Shown: piece after piece, positions 1 to 7,986 of the stretch | How the letters are laid out: every line of letters begins with the position of its first letter | Position numbering within the stretch: the first letter of the stretch is position 1 | Assembly (NCBI RefSeq): GCF_900109465.1 | Contig: NZ_FOAZ01000014.1 | Coordinates: forward strand, 124,001-188,000 | DNA from: Streptacidiphilus jiangxiensis | GTDB taxonomy: Bacteria; Actinomycetota; Actinomycetes; Streptomycetales; Streptomycetaceae | Reading direction: 5' to 3' | Length of the DNA: 64,000 bases | Program-made: the position numbers and the translations under genes | The notes under the pieces: model-generated | Told to the model about the DNA's origin: nothing | The model's input: the letters and a program-made list of their open reading frames with translations, nothing else | Database searches by the model: none

Positions 1-833
1 AAGTAGACGACGAAGTTGCCGACGGCGGCGAAGTAGAAGAGCAGGAAGACGCTGATCGCGAACGCCGAGCCGACCACGTCCAGGCGCATCATCTGCCGCC
101 AGTGGCCCTTCAGTTGGCGCTCGGGGTCGATCCCGGCGGCGCGGGCCTCGACCAGGGCGCGGTCGCGCAGGCTGACCATGATCTGGTCGCGCAGCCGCGG
201 TGAGAGCTCGCGGAGCCCGAACAGGGCCAGGACGAAGACGAGCAGGCCCGCGTAGCCGGAGTAGCGCAGCTCGTCCTGCCAGCCCGCCGTGGAGAGCGTC
301 GCGCTGGTCACCTCGGTGACGACGAGGCTGCCGATGACCGGACCCATCGTCCAGTAACCCATGGCGGTGGCCCGGCCGAGCTGCGGGGAGAAGTCGCGGA
401 TCAGGGCCGGGGTGGCGACCAGGACGATGCCCTCGACGAAGCTGACGGCAGAGAAGAGCACCAGGTAGACGTTCTTGTCGGGCGCGTTCGGCAGGCCGAG
501 GACCAGCAGCAGGGCCGCCACCAGCAGCCCGTAGACGACGAGGTTGGCGCGTCCCCACCGGTCGGCGAAGCCGGCCACGAGCGAGGCGAAGGCGCCGACG
601 GCGTTGCCGATGACGCTGATCCAGACGAAGGTGCGGAAGCTCATGTCGTAGTGGCGGATGATCGAGGTCGCCACCGCGTACTGCACGTACAGCTCGTAGT
701 AGAGCACCACCGTGGTGACGACCACGATGCCGAGATAGAGATAGCGGCGCGCCGTGTCGGGGTAGTGGGCGAGTTCTCTTCGCCACAGCCGGGCGAGCGG
801 GGTCGGGGCGGTCAGGGGCACGGACACGGACAT
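1..833 (-). CDS. MFS transporter, C-terminus cut by window edge
   Basis: This is the N-terminal 277 codons of a major facilitator superfamily transporter, read on the minus strand from the ATG at 833 and running off the left edge. The translation begins MSVSVPLTAPTPLARLWRRE. A cytoplasmic N-tail is followed by repeated hydrophobic helices, with the MFS loop 2-3 pattern GFADRWGRANLVVYG near residue 65. A long hydrophilic central loop (LKGHWRQMMRLD, about residue 250) is typical of the hinge between the two six-helix halves. The substrate cannot be told. A TetR-type inverted repeat lies about 100 bases upstream, suggesting repression by a TetR regulator that is not in this window. The MFS assignment is firm; the function is unknown. 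Confidence 0.85.
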   Translation of the reverse strand, partial: MSVSVPLTAPTPLARLWRRELAHYPDTARRYLYLGIVVVTTVVLYYELYVQYAVATSIIRHYDMSFRTFVWISVIGNAVGAFASLVAGFADRWGRANLVVYGLLVAALLLVLGLPNAPDKNVYLVLFSAVSFVEGIVLVATPALIRDFSPQLGRATAMGYWTMGPVIGSLVVTEVTSATLSTAGWQDELRYSGYAGLLVFVLALFGLRELSPRLRDQIMVSLRDRALVEARAAGIDPERQLKGHWRQMMRLDVVGSAFAISVFLLFYFAAVGNFVVY

Positions 834-928
834 GCGGAGCCCTCCTCGCACCCGGCGCGCACGCGGGAAGACGCGCGCGTGCGGCCAGGACGGATTCCAG
901 TCGTCTGTGAAATGGAATTCAGCACACC

Positions 929-940
929 TACCGGTCGGTA
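929..940. promoter_or_regulatory. TetR-type operator candidate upstream of MFS gene
   Basis: TACCG-GT-CGGTA is a perfect 5-bp inverted repeat with a 2-bp spacer, a core common in actinobacterial TetR-family operators. It lies in the 174-bp gap between the divergent MFS gene (start 833) and the peptidase-like gene (start 1008), so one regulator could control either or both. No TetR gene is adjacent inside the window. Confidence 0.5.
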
Positions 941-1007
941 TGGAGGAATGTAGAAGTCGCTCCGGCGCCGGTCAATGGTGCGGGCAGAACGCGTGCAGAA
1001 TCGACCC

Positions 1008-1646
1008 ATGGAGATCACCGCCACCGGCACCGTGCCCTACTGCTCCCAGTTCGGCTCCCCCGAGCTCGTCCCCGAGCTCATCTCGGGCACGCTCGCCGCG
1101 CAGGACGACCCACGCTGGGCCGAGTCGGGCGCTTCGACGCCGCAGGAGTACGCATGGTGGTGCCGACGGGTCTGCGGGATGGCGTGTCTGCGGATGGCGT
1201 TGCTGCACTGGCGCGGCTCCGCCCCCGGCACGGTCGAGCTCGCGCACCAGTGCGTCGCGGCCGGCGGCTACGTCGTGGACGGGGAACGGGTCGAGGGGCT
1301 GATCTACGCGCCCTTCGCCCGCTACGCAGGCGAACGCTGGGGACTGGCGGCCACGGTGGAGACCTCGCTCGACCCGGCCGGGATCCGCGCGCATCTCGAC
1401 GCAGGACGGCTGCCGATGCTCTCCGTGCACCCGTCCATCCGCACCCTGAATCCCGAACCTCCGTTCCGTGGCGGGCACCTGGTGCTGGCCGTGGACCACG
1501 ACGACGAGGCGCTGTACGTCAACAACCCCTCCGGCTACCCGGGGAGTCAGCACTACGCGCGCGTGCCGTGGGCGGACCTGGACCGGTTCTTCGCTCGACG
1601 CGGCGTGGTCCTCGGCGCCGACGCAGACGTCCGGCCCGGCGGGTGA
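1008..1646 (+). CDS. C39-like cysteine peptidase family protein (212 aa)
   Basis: The protein resembles the Peptidase_C39_2 papain-like fold. The putative nucleophile is the Cys of RVCGMACLRMALLHW (about residues 46-60). The His partner is in GGHLVLAVDHDD and the Asn/Asp position in YVNNPSGYPG near the C-terminus, in the expected Cys-His-Asn order. There is no signal peptide, so it is probably cytoplasmic, and about 210 aa is usual for stand-alone members. The ATG at 1008 was chosen over an upstream GTG at 975 because the domain begins there (MEITATGTVPYCSQFGS). It is divergent from the MFS gene and convergent with the PTS gene. The substrate is unknown; the family includes bacteriocin-leader peptidases and many uncharacterised proteins, and nothing nearby suggests a bacteriocin. 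Confidence 0.7.
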   Translation: MEITATGTVPYCSQFGSPELVPELISGTLAAQDDPRWAESGASTPQEYAWWCRRVCGMACLRMALLHWRGSAPGTVELAHQCVAAGGYVVDGERVEGLIYAPFARYAGERWGLAATVETSLDPAGIRAHLDAGRLPMLSVHPSIRTLNPEPPFRGGHLVLAVDHDDEALYVNNPSGYPGSQHYARVPWADLDRFFARRGVVLGADADVRPGG

Positions 1647-1674
1647 GCCGGGCCGGACGGTGGAGCGGGTGGGG

Positions 1675-3684
1675 TCAACCGACCGCCTCGAGGGTGCGGA
1701 CGATGTCGCGGTCGCTGGTGGCAGCCTCCAACTCCTCGCGGAACTCGGCGTTCACGAGCTTGCGGGACAACTGCGCCAGGATCCGGAGGTGTTCGTCCCC
1801 GGCCATCTCCTTCGGGACGGCGACCAGGAACATCAGCTTGGCCTTCTCGCCGTCCGGCGAGCCCCATTCGACGCCCTGCGGCGAGCGGGAGAAGGCGACG
1901 ACGGGCGCGGTGACGGCGTCGGTCTTGGCGTGCGGGATGGCGATGCCCTCGCCCAGACCCGTCGATCCCTGCGCCTCCCGGGCCTGCACGGCCGCCACCA
2001 GCGCGTCCTGATCCGCCACCCGGCCTGTCCCGGCGGCGAGTTGGACCAGCTCGCCGATGGCGTCGGCCTTGGCTTCGGCCTCCAGCTCCAACTGCACGGT
2101 GTCGGTGGTCAGGTAGCCGGAGAGCACCTCGTCCTCGGCCACCTCGGCCGTTTCGGTCACCTTGACCGTCTCGGCCACGTCGGCCACCTCGGCCGTCCCG
2201 GCGGACGCTGCCGCCGCCTCGGACGCGCCACGGCGACGCTCCGAGCGCTCGATCAGCGCGACCGCGGTGAAGGCCGTGACGGCGGTGCCCGCAGCGATCG
2301 CGGCGAAGTAGAGCGGGACGCCGCCCACCGCGCCCAGGACGGCCACGATCGGGCCGCCGTGCGGCACCGCGTCGGTGACGGCGAAGACCGCGCCGAGACC
2401 GCCGGCCACCATCGCGCCGGCCATGTTCGCGGGGATGACCTGCGCCGGGCGCCCGGCGGCGAACGGGATCGCGCCCTCGGTGATGCCGAAGAAACCCATG
2501 AAGAGCGCCGCGATGCCGGTCTCCTGCTCCTGCGCGTTGAACAGGCGCTTGCGGATCAGTGTGGCCAGGCCCATGCCCAGCGGCGGCACCGCGATCGCGG
2601 CGGCGACCATGCCCATGACCTCGTGGTTGCCGGAGGCGATCAGGCCGGAGCCGAAGAGGAACGCGGTCTTGTTGACCGGGCCGCCCATGTCGAAGGCGAT
2701 CATGGCACCGAGCACGATGCCGAGGATCGCCGCCGAGCCGCCCTGCAGGCCGTTGAGGAAGTGCGTCAGCGTGGTGAACACCCAGGAGATCGGCGAGCCG
2801 ATGACGTAGACGAAGAAGGCCCCGACCGAGACGGTGGTGAGCACCGGGATGAAGATGATCGGCATCACCGTGGCCATGGCCCGTGGCACCTTGATCCTCT
2901 TGATCGCCAGCGCGACGTAACCGACCAGGAAGCCCGAGACGATCGCGCCGAGGAAGCCCGTGCCGGACTCGCTGTGGTAGAACGTGCCGGTGTTGGCGAT
3001 GAACCCGACGATCAGACCTGGTGCGAGGCCCGGCCGGTCCGCGATCGCGTAGGCGATGTAGCCGGAGAGGATCGGCACCATCAGCGAGAAGCCGAGCGCG
3101 CCGACGTCGCTCATGGTCTTCCACACCGTGCCGTCCGGGATGACCATGCCGTCGGGACCGGCCTGGCCGCCGAAGGCCATCGCCACGGCGATGAGCAGAC
3201 CGCCGACCACCACGAACGGGATCATGTAGGAGACGCCGTTCATCAGCGCCTTGTAGACGACGCTGCGCTCCTTGCCACCACCGGAGCCACCGGACCCGCC
3301 GGACGCACCGGACCCGCCCGAGGCGGCGGCAGCGGCGGATCCGCCGCTCGCCTGCGGCGTGGCGCTGCGCGCCTGCTCGAAGAGCTCCACCGGCCGCCGG
3401 ATCGCGTCACCGACCCCCACCGAGACGACGGGCTTCCCGGCGAACCGGCTGCGGTCCACCTCCTTGTCGGCGGCGACGATGACGGCGTCAGCCGCGGCGA
3501 CGTCCGCCGCGGTCAGCACGTTCTCCGCCCCGATGGAGCCCTGGGTCTCCACCTTGATGGTGTGGCCCTGTGCCGCCGCCTCCTGTTGGAGTTTCTCGGC
3601 GGCCATGTAGGTGTGCGCGATACCGGCGGGACAGGCCGTCACCGCCACCAGCCGCAGTGGGCCGGCGTCACTGGTCGGGGGCAC
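1675..3684 (-). CDS. fruA: PTS fructose/mannose-family EIIBCA permease
   Basis: This is a 669-aa single-chain phosphotransferase-system permease that imports and phosphorylates a hexose. Domain order is IIB-IIC-IIA. IIB is at the N-terminus with the phosphorylated Cys18 in VAVTACPAGIAHTYMAAEKL. IIC is membrane-embedded, about residues 145-480, with many hydrophobic helices. IIA is at the C-terminus with the phospho-His at about 585 in GEGIAIPHAKTDAV. A Gly/Ser/Ala linker (GASGGSGGSGG) joins IIB to IIC. The GTG start at 3684 is preceded by GAGGAG. No fruK or fruR is adjacent; instead manA lies 112 bp upstream in the same direction, which makes mannose a plausible substrate (Man-6-P then to Fru-6-P). 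The symbol reflects the fructose family, not a proven substrate. Confidence 0.9.
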   Translation of the reverse strand: MPPTSDAGPLRLVAVTACPAGIAHTYMAAEKLQQEAAAQGHTIKVETQGSIGAENVLTAADVAAADAVIVAADKEVDRSRFAGKPVVSVGVGDAIRRPVELFEQARSATPQASGGSAAAAASGGSGASGGSGGSGGGKERSVVYKALMNGVSYMIPFVVVGGLLIAVAMAFGGQAGPDGMVIPDGTVWKTMSDVGALGFSLMVPILSGYIAYAIADRPGLAPGLIVGFIANTGTFYHSESGTGFLGAIVSGFLVGYVALAIKRIKVPRAMATVMPIIFIPVLTTVSVGAFFVYVIGSPISWVFTTLTHFLNGLQGGSAAILGIVLGAMIAFDMGGPVNKTAFLFGSGLIASGNHEVMGMVAAAIAVPPLGMGLATLIRKRLFNAQEQETGIAALFMGFFGITEGAIPFAAGRPAQVIPANMAGAMVAGGLGAVFAVTDAVPHGGPIVAVLGAVGGVPLYFAAIAAGTAVTAFTAVALIERSERRRGASEAAAASAGTAEVADVAETVKVTETAEVAEDEVLSGYLTTDTVQLELEAEAKADAIGELVQLAAGTGRVADQDALVAAVQAREAQGSTGLGEGIAIPHAKTDAVTAPVVAFSRSPQGVEWGSPDGEKAKLMFLVAVPKEMAGDEHLRILAQLSRKLVNAEFREELEAATSDRDIVRTLEAVG

Positions 3685-3721
3685 GGATCTTCTCCTCGCA
3701 GGGGGTCCTGAAGAATTAATC

Positions 3722-3736
3722 GGACTTTCAGAGTCC
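3722..3736. promoter_or_regulatory. Inverted repeat in fruA upstream region
   Basis: GGACT-TTCAG-AGTCC is a perfect 5-bp inverted repeat about 40 bases upstream of the fruA start, next to an AT-rich stretch (GAATTAATC, 3712-3720) that stands out in this GC-rich DNA. It could be an operator or a small hairpin in the manA-fruA gap. No regulator can be assigned. Confidence 0.3.
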
Positions 3737-3796
3737 CTCTGCGGGCCGGTGTGCCATCAGGGTCCGCCGACCCGAACCGGAACGGGTCCAAGGCCC

Positions 3797-5050
3797 CTAG
3801 GCCGCCTCCGAAAGCCCCCAGCAGGCTCCCGCCTGCGCGCCCACGACCGTGGCCCGGAACGCCGTCGCGTCCGCGCCGCGGGCGGTCAGGGTCACGGCGG
3901 GGCTGTCGGCGGCGATGAAGCAGGACTGCCCCGGGGCGAGCGGCACCTCCTCCCCCGTGGCGTCGGTCAGCACGACCCGGCCGCCCGTGCACAGCACGAT
4001 CTGCGGGGTGTCCGTCGGCAGCGGCCAGCCACCGGACCGGTAACGCGACAGCCGGAACTCGTCGATCGGCGCGGGGTAGAGCTCCTCCCCCGGATGCCCC
4101 GCCACCGACCGCGGCCGGATCACCCCCGGCTCCGTCGCCGCGAAATCCACCACCCGCAGCAGCTCCGGCACGTCGATGTGCTTCGGCGTCAGCCCGGCCC
4201 GCAGCACGTTGTCCGAGTTGGCCATCAACTCCACGCCCAGGCCCCGGAAGTAGGCGTGCGGCACGCCCGCCCCCAGGTAGACCGCCTCGCCCGGCGCCAG
4301 CACCACGTGGTTCAGCAGCAACGCCGACAACAGGCCCGGGTCGGCCGGGTAGTGGTCCGCCAACGCCGCGTAGTCGCGCAGCATCAGCGCCTCCCGCGCG
4401 TCGGTCGACTCCCCGGCGAGACGCAGCAGCGCGTGCCCGGTCGCCCCGACCAGCCGCGCCACGGTGTCGGGGTGGAGGGTGAGCACCCAGGTGAGCGCCT
4501 CGCGCAGGGCCTCCGTCTCGGGCTTGGCCCGCAGCACCTCGATCACCGGACGCAGCCCGGCGACCCCCAGCCGCTCCAGCAGCGCCACGGTCGACAGCGG
4601 TGCGCGGAACCCGCACACGCCGGTGAACTCCCCCAGCGCGCACAGCATCTCGGGCTTGTGGTTCGCGTCCTTGTAGTTCCGCTCCCGCGCCTCCAGCGGC
4701 ACCCCGGCCGCCTCCTCCGCCGCGAACCCCGCCCGCGCCCGCGCCAGATCCGGATGCACCTGCACCGACAACGGCTCACCCGCCGCCAGCACCTTGAACA
4801 GGAACGGCAGCCCCGCACCGAACCGCGCCACCACGCCCGCGCCCAGCTCCCGCTGCGGGTCCGCCGCGATGACCGCGTCCAACGTCAGCGTGCCGCCCGT
4901 GCCCCGGTCCACCCCCGACGGCGCGCCCGGATGCGCGCCCATCCACACCTCCGCCTGCGGCTCCCCACTGGGCTCCTGGCCGAGCAGGGCCGGGATCGCG
5001 GTACGCGACCCCCAGGCGTACGGGCGGACGGTGTTCTCCAGGCGGTCCAT
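3797..5050 (-). CDS. manA: Mannose-6-phosphate isomerase, class I
   Basis: This is a 417-aa type I phosphomannose isomerase interconverting mannose-6-P and fructose-6-P in the cytoplasm. Family landmarks are the N-terminal NTVRPYAWGSRTAIP, AEVWMGAHPGAPS with a metal-site region, VQVHPD, the HKPEM metal-ligand motif (after KDAN), and GVPHAYFRGLGVELMANSDN with the family Arg-x-Gly that follows (LRAGLTPKH). The ATG at 5050 has GAAGGGA upstream; a TTG 30 bases earlier is less likely. It lies 112 bp upstream of the PTS permease on the same strand, so the pair probably forms a hexose uptake and conversion unit. Confidence 0.93.
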   Translation of the reverse strand: MDRLENTVRPYAWGSRTAIPALLGQEPSGEPQAEVWMGAHPGAPSGVDRGTGGTLTLDAVIAADPQRELGAGVVARFGAGLPFLFKVLAAGEPLSVQVHPDLARARAGFAAEEAAGVPLEARERNYKDANHKPEMLCALGEFTGVCGFRAPLSTVALLERLGVAGLRPVIEVLRAKPETEALREALTWVLTLHPDTVARLVGATGHALLRLAGESTDAREALMLRDYAALADHYPADPGLLSALLLNHVVLAPGEAVYLGAGVPHAYFRGLGVELMANSDNVLRAGLTPKHIDVPELLRVVDFAATEPGVIRPRSVAGHPGEELYPAPIDEFRLSRYRSGGWPLPTDTPQIVLCTGGRVVLTDATGEEVPLAPGQSCFIAADSPAVTLTARGADATAFRATVVGAQAGACWGLSEAA

Positions 5051-5213
5051 GGGCGCCTCAGTCCCTTCGGGCAGTCGCAAGCGGGGGGTCCGGGCCCGTC
5101 CCGGGCCACTCCACGACGCTAGGAGCCCTGGCGGCCGCCGGGGCAGGGCGTTCCGCCCCGACCGCGGGTGCCGAAAGTCCCACGGCCGGGGGCGCGACGA
5201 AGGGCCCCCACGT

Positions 5214-6476
5214 TCACCGGCCGGCCCGGACCTCCACCACCGCGCCTTCGACGCGGGCGCGCTCCGCGGCGAGCACCGCGAGGTGGCTGAGCAGCGACTC
5301 GCGCGGGCCGGACCGCACCAGCGAGGGGTCGCCCGCCGCGACGGCAGCGACGAACGCCTCCATCAGTCCCGCGTCGCCGCCGCCGTGGCCGCCCGCGGCG
5401 GACATCGCCGCGGTGGCCTGCGTGTCCAGGGTCTCCGTGGTGTCGGTGCGGAAGTCGTGCACGTGGAGCAGCCGTCCGTCGCCGCGGATCTCGCCGCGCG
5501 TGCCGTAGATCTCGGTGCGGCGGTTACCGATCTCGGTGAGGCCGGTCATGGTGAACGTCGCGGTGGCGCCGCTCTCGAACTCCATCGCGACGACCTGATG
5601 GTCGACGACGTCGTTGTCGCAGGCGAAGACGCAGCGGCCGTAGGGGCCGGTGCGCAAGGCGGTGTCCAGGGCCTCGTCGGTGAAGTCCTCCACGACGACG
5701 GAGAGCGGCCAGCCGTGCTCGCCCTCGGTGAGCCGGGTGCCGTAGAAGCGAACGGCGTCGAAGGCGCACTGCGACCGCACCGGGCACTCGACGCAGCGGT
5801 CCGTGGCGCCCTCGGGCCGGTTGGCGGCGGTGAAGTAGGAGAGCCGGCCGAAGCTCGCGACCCGGGTGGGCGCCGCGCCGACGACGTACTGCAGCCAGTC
5901 GAGGTCGTGGCAGGACTTGGCCATCAGCATGGTGGTGGCCTCGTCGGCGCGCCGCCAGTTGCCGCGGACGAAGGAGTGGGCCTGGTGCCAGTAGCCGACG
6001 GGTTCGAGGTGGCGCACGCTCACCACCTCGCCGATCCGGCCGCTGTCGAGGAGGGTGCGCAGGGCGTCGGTGTAGGGGGTGTACCGCAGCACGTGGCCGA
6101 CGGACAGGATGACACCGGCCTGCTCGACGGCCTCGACGACGGCCCGGCAGGACTCCTCGTCGAGGGCCATCGGCTTCTCCAGCATGACGTGGTAGCCGAG
6201 GGCGGCGAAGGCGAGCACCGGCTCCAGGTGGTCGCAGTCCAGGGTGCAGATCAGGACGGCGTCGGCGATCCGCTCGCCGCGGGCGGCCAGCTCGCGCCAG
6301 TCGACGACGGCGTCGGCCGCGGCGACGCCGTGCTCGGCGGCGATCCGCTCCCGCCGCACGGCACGCGGCTCTGCGACGGCCACCACCCGCGCCAGCTCGG
6401 GGTGTTCGAGCGCGAAGCGGGCGTGGCGGGCGCCACGGTCGCCCGCGCCGACGACGACCAGTGAGACCTGGGGCAT
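5214..6476 (-). CDS. Gfo/Idh/MocA family oxidoreductase
   Basis: This is a 420-aa NAD(P)-dependent sugar or inositol oxidoreductase-type protein. The N-terminal Rossmann fold has the dinucleotide motif VVVGAGDRGARHA (residues about 6-18). The family EKP signature is in YHVMLEKPMALDEE and a catalytic-region His is in KSCHDLDWLQY. A CVECPVRSQC cluster (C-x2-C-x5-C) in the second half is found in a Gfo/Idh subgroup and may bind metal. The ATG at 6476 starts MPQVSLVVVGAG; longer in-frame starts would add a low-complexity tail. It sits 163 bp upstream of manA on the same strand, suggesting sugar metabolism. The substrate cannot be read from the sequence. Confidence 0.88.
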   Translation of the reverse strand: MPQVSLVVVGAGDRGARHARFALEHPELARVVAVAEPRAVRRERIAAEHGVAAADAVVDWRELAARGERIADAVLICTLDCDHLEPVLAFAALGYHVMLEKPMALDEESCRAVVEAVEQAGVILSVGHVLRYTPYTDALRTLLDSGRIGEVVSVRHLEPVGYWHQAHSFVRGNWRRADEATTMLMAKSCHDLDWLQYVVGAAPTRVASFGRLSYFTAANRPEGATDRCVECPVRSQCAFDAVRFYGTRLTEGEHGWPLSVVVEDFTDEALDTALRTGPYGRCVFACDNDVVDHQVVAMEFESGATATFTMTGLTEIGNRRTEIYGTRGEIRGDGRLLHVHDFRTDTTETLDTQATAAMSAAGGHGGGDAGLMEAFVAAVAAGDPSLVRSGPRESLLSHLAVLAAERARVEGAVVEVRAGR

Positions 6477-6509
6477 GGATTCGACTCCTGGGCAGCTAGG
6501 TGGTCGCGG

Positions 6510-6525
6510 CGTTCCTCTCGGAACG
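6510..6525. other. Small perfect hairpin in the Gfo/Idh-signal peptidase gap
   Basis: CGTTCC-TCTC-GGAACG forms a 6-bp stem with a 4-base loop in the 209-bp intergenic space between the divergent Gfo/Idh and signal peptidase genes. It could be an operator for either gene. It lacks a T-run, and both flanking genes point away, so a terminator is unlikely. Confidence 0.3.
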
Positions 6526-6685
6526 TCATCCCCCGTGGAGGTGCGCTCCGCACCCGCTACGGCCGCATCCGTCACCCGGCTCCACGAGGTCGGCGGCCTC
6601 CGGCTGCTAGATTCGCGCCGCCCGGCGCCGGGATTCCGGCCGGACCACCGGCACACCCCTCGCGGGTCGACTCGAAAGGAGCACC

Positions 6686-7432
6686 ATGACAGCGGTTCAG
6701 CCGATCACGCCACACGAGGGGGAGGTGGCCGTGGCCCCGAAGCGACGCAGGTGGGTGTTCCGCCTGGCCCTCGTGCTGCTCGGTCTCGGCACGGTGCTCA
6801 CCGTCACCGGCGGTGCCCGGACGCTCGGGCGCGTGCACGACTACGCGGTGCCCACCACGTCGATGACCCCGACCCTGCGCTCCGGCGACCACGTGATGAC
6901 CGTGCCCCTGGACGGGGCGGTGCCCCAGCGCGGGGACCTGGTCGTGGTCGACGGATCGGCCTGGGGCATACCGGGCCTGACCCTCCGCCGGGTCATCGGT
7001 GTGGGCGGTGACCGGGTGGCCTGCTGCGCCGGGGGCGGGCTGACGGTCGGCGGAAGGGCGCTGGTCGAACCGTACGCGGCGTCGGCGAACGGCGGCCTGC
7101 CGGGCTACTCGGTCACGGTGCCCCCGGAGCGGCTCTTCCTGCTCGGGGACAACCGGGCCGACGCGGTCGACTCCAGGATGCACCTGGCCCAGGATCAGGG
7201 CACCCTCCCGCTGACCGCCGTGAGCGGACGGGTGATCTGGTCCTCCCGGGGCGGCTGGATCGGCCGCAACGGGGACAGCTCAGTGATCGCGTACTTCGTC
7301 GCCCTGGGCGCCGGACTCCTGCTCTTCGTGCTCGGGCTGGTGGTCCTGCTCGTGTCCGCCGTCCTCGCGCTCGTGCGGCGGTCCCGTCAGCGGCAGGCCG
7401 TCGGACCGGCCGTCCGGGACCGGACGATGTGA
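6686..7432 (+). CDS. Signal peptidase I-like protein lacking the catalytic Lys
   Basis: This is a 248-aa S26-family protein. It has an N-terminal membrane anchor (about residues 23-43), box B VPTTSMTPTLRSGD with nucleophile Ser59, and box E GDNRADAVDSRM near 154. A second hydrophobic helix is at the C-terminus (about 205-228), a two-anchor layout common in actinobacterial enzymes. The box D position normally reads K-R-V-I-G; here it is RRVIGVGGD with Arg101 in place of the general-base Lys. The usual box E Ser is Ala160. Either it is a catalytically altered homologue or it uses a different base. The ATG at 6686 follows AAAGGAG. The family is clear; peptidase activity is doubtful. Confidence 0.8.
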   Translation: MTAVQPITPHEGEVAVAPKRRRWVFRLALVLLGLGTVLTVTGGARTLGRVHDYAVPTTSMTPTLRSGDHVMTVPLDGAVPQRGDLVVVDGSAWGIPGLTLRRVIGVGGDRVACCAGGGLTVGGRALVEPYAASANGGLPGYSVTVPPERLFLLGDNRADAVDSRMHLAQDQGTLPLTAVSGRVIWSSRGGWIGRNGDSSVIAYFVALGAGLLLFVLGLVVLLVSAVLALVRRSRQRQAVGPAVRDRTM

Positions 7433-7458
7433 GCCCGGGACGGCCCTCGCCCGGACCG

Positions 7459-7512
7459 CGGTCATCGATGGGTCCACGGTCATCGATGGGTCTGCGGTCA
7501 TCGATGGGACTG
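7459..7512. repeat. Three tandem 18-bp repeats
   Basis: The unit CGGTCATCGATGGGTCCA occurs three times head to tail (7459-7476, 7477-7494, 7495-7512). Copy 2 ends CTG instead of CCA and copy 3 reads GGACTG. The array lies just after the signal peptidase gene and covers the last five codons of the convergent nucleotidyltransferase gene. In another minus frame it would encode repeats of PSMTAD. The 18-base period keeps any reading frame. It is too regular and short for a CRISPR. Confidence 0.8.
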
Positions 7513-7986
7513 CGGGATCTCGTAGCCGAAGCGCTCCGCGAGGGCCCGCACGTCGCCGCGGTCCTTGGGGGCGGGCGGGTAGGCGGTCTTGAAGCGGAAC
7601 ATCCACTCCGGGGCGATGCAGCGGACCTCCTGACCGGCCAGCACGCCGGTGCCGGTGAGGGAGGCAGCCGGGTAGGCGACGCCCCAGACATGGGCACCGT
7701 CCGCGTCGAAGGCGAAGACGTGGACGTCCACGGCCCGGCCCCGACCGTCGTCCAGGACGAAGTTCGACTCCGTCGCGCCCACCTCCCCGCGCGGCGCGAA
7801 GCCCTGGGTGGAGAGGAGCGCCACGAGCGCGGACACGTGCTCCCGGGGGACCGCGAGGTCCAGGTCCGGGTGGGGGCGGGTCTCCCGCCCGAGCAGCGCG
7901 TCGACGCACCAGCCGCCGTCGATGCGGACCGGCACGCCCGCCGCGTCCAGGTCCGTGTACAGGGCGAGCACGTCCTCGACCCTCAC
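7498..7986 (-). CDS. Lincosamide/aminoglycoside nucleotidyltransferase-like protein
   Basis: This is a 162-aa nucleotidyltransferase-fold protein. The signature RIDGGWCVDALLGRETRPHPDLDLAV has the GG-W and D-x-D spacing of LinA- and ANT(2'')-type resistance enzymes. A second acidic residue is in AVDVHVFAF. The C-terminal FRFKTAYPPAPKDRGDVRAL resembles the family end with KD.DV. The GTG start at 7986 overlaps the stop of the upstream acetyltransferase gene by 4 bases (GTGA), so the pair is translationally coupled. In the family these enzymes adenylylate lincosamides or aminoglycosides; many chromosomal actinobacterial members have unknown substrates. Its 3' end lies in the 18-bp tandem repeat. 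Confidence 0.75.
   Translation of the reverse strand: MRVEDVLALYTDLDAAGVPVRIDGGWCVDALLGRETRPHPDLDLAVPREHVSALVALLSTQGFAPRGEVGATESNFVLDDGRGRAVDVHVFAFDADGAHVWGVAYPAASLTGTGVLAGQEVRCIAPEWMFRFKTAYPPAPKDRGDVRALAERFGYEIPQSHR

Noticed and set aside
1468-3711. Long open plus-strand frame opposite the PTS gene (747 codons)
   Set aside because: It is the antisense of fruA. Its composition is the Arg/Gly/Asp/Val-rich pattern of GC-rich shadow frames, with no ribosome site and no family motif.
7459-7512. Possible CRISPR array
   Set aside because: The 18-bp units are directly adjacent with no spacers, only three copies exist, and there are no cas genes.
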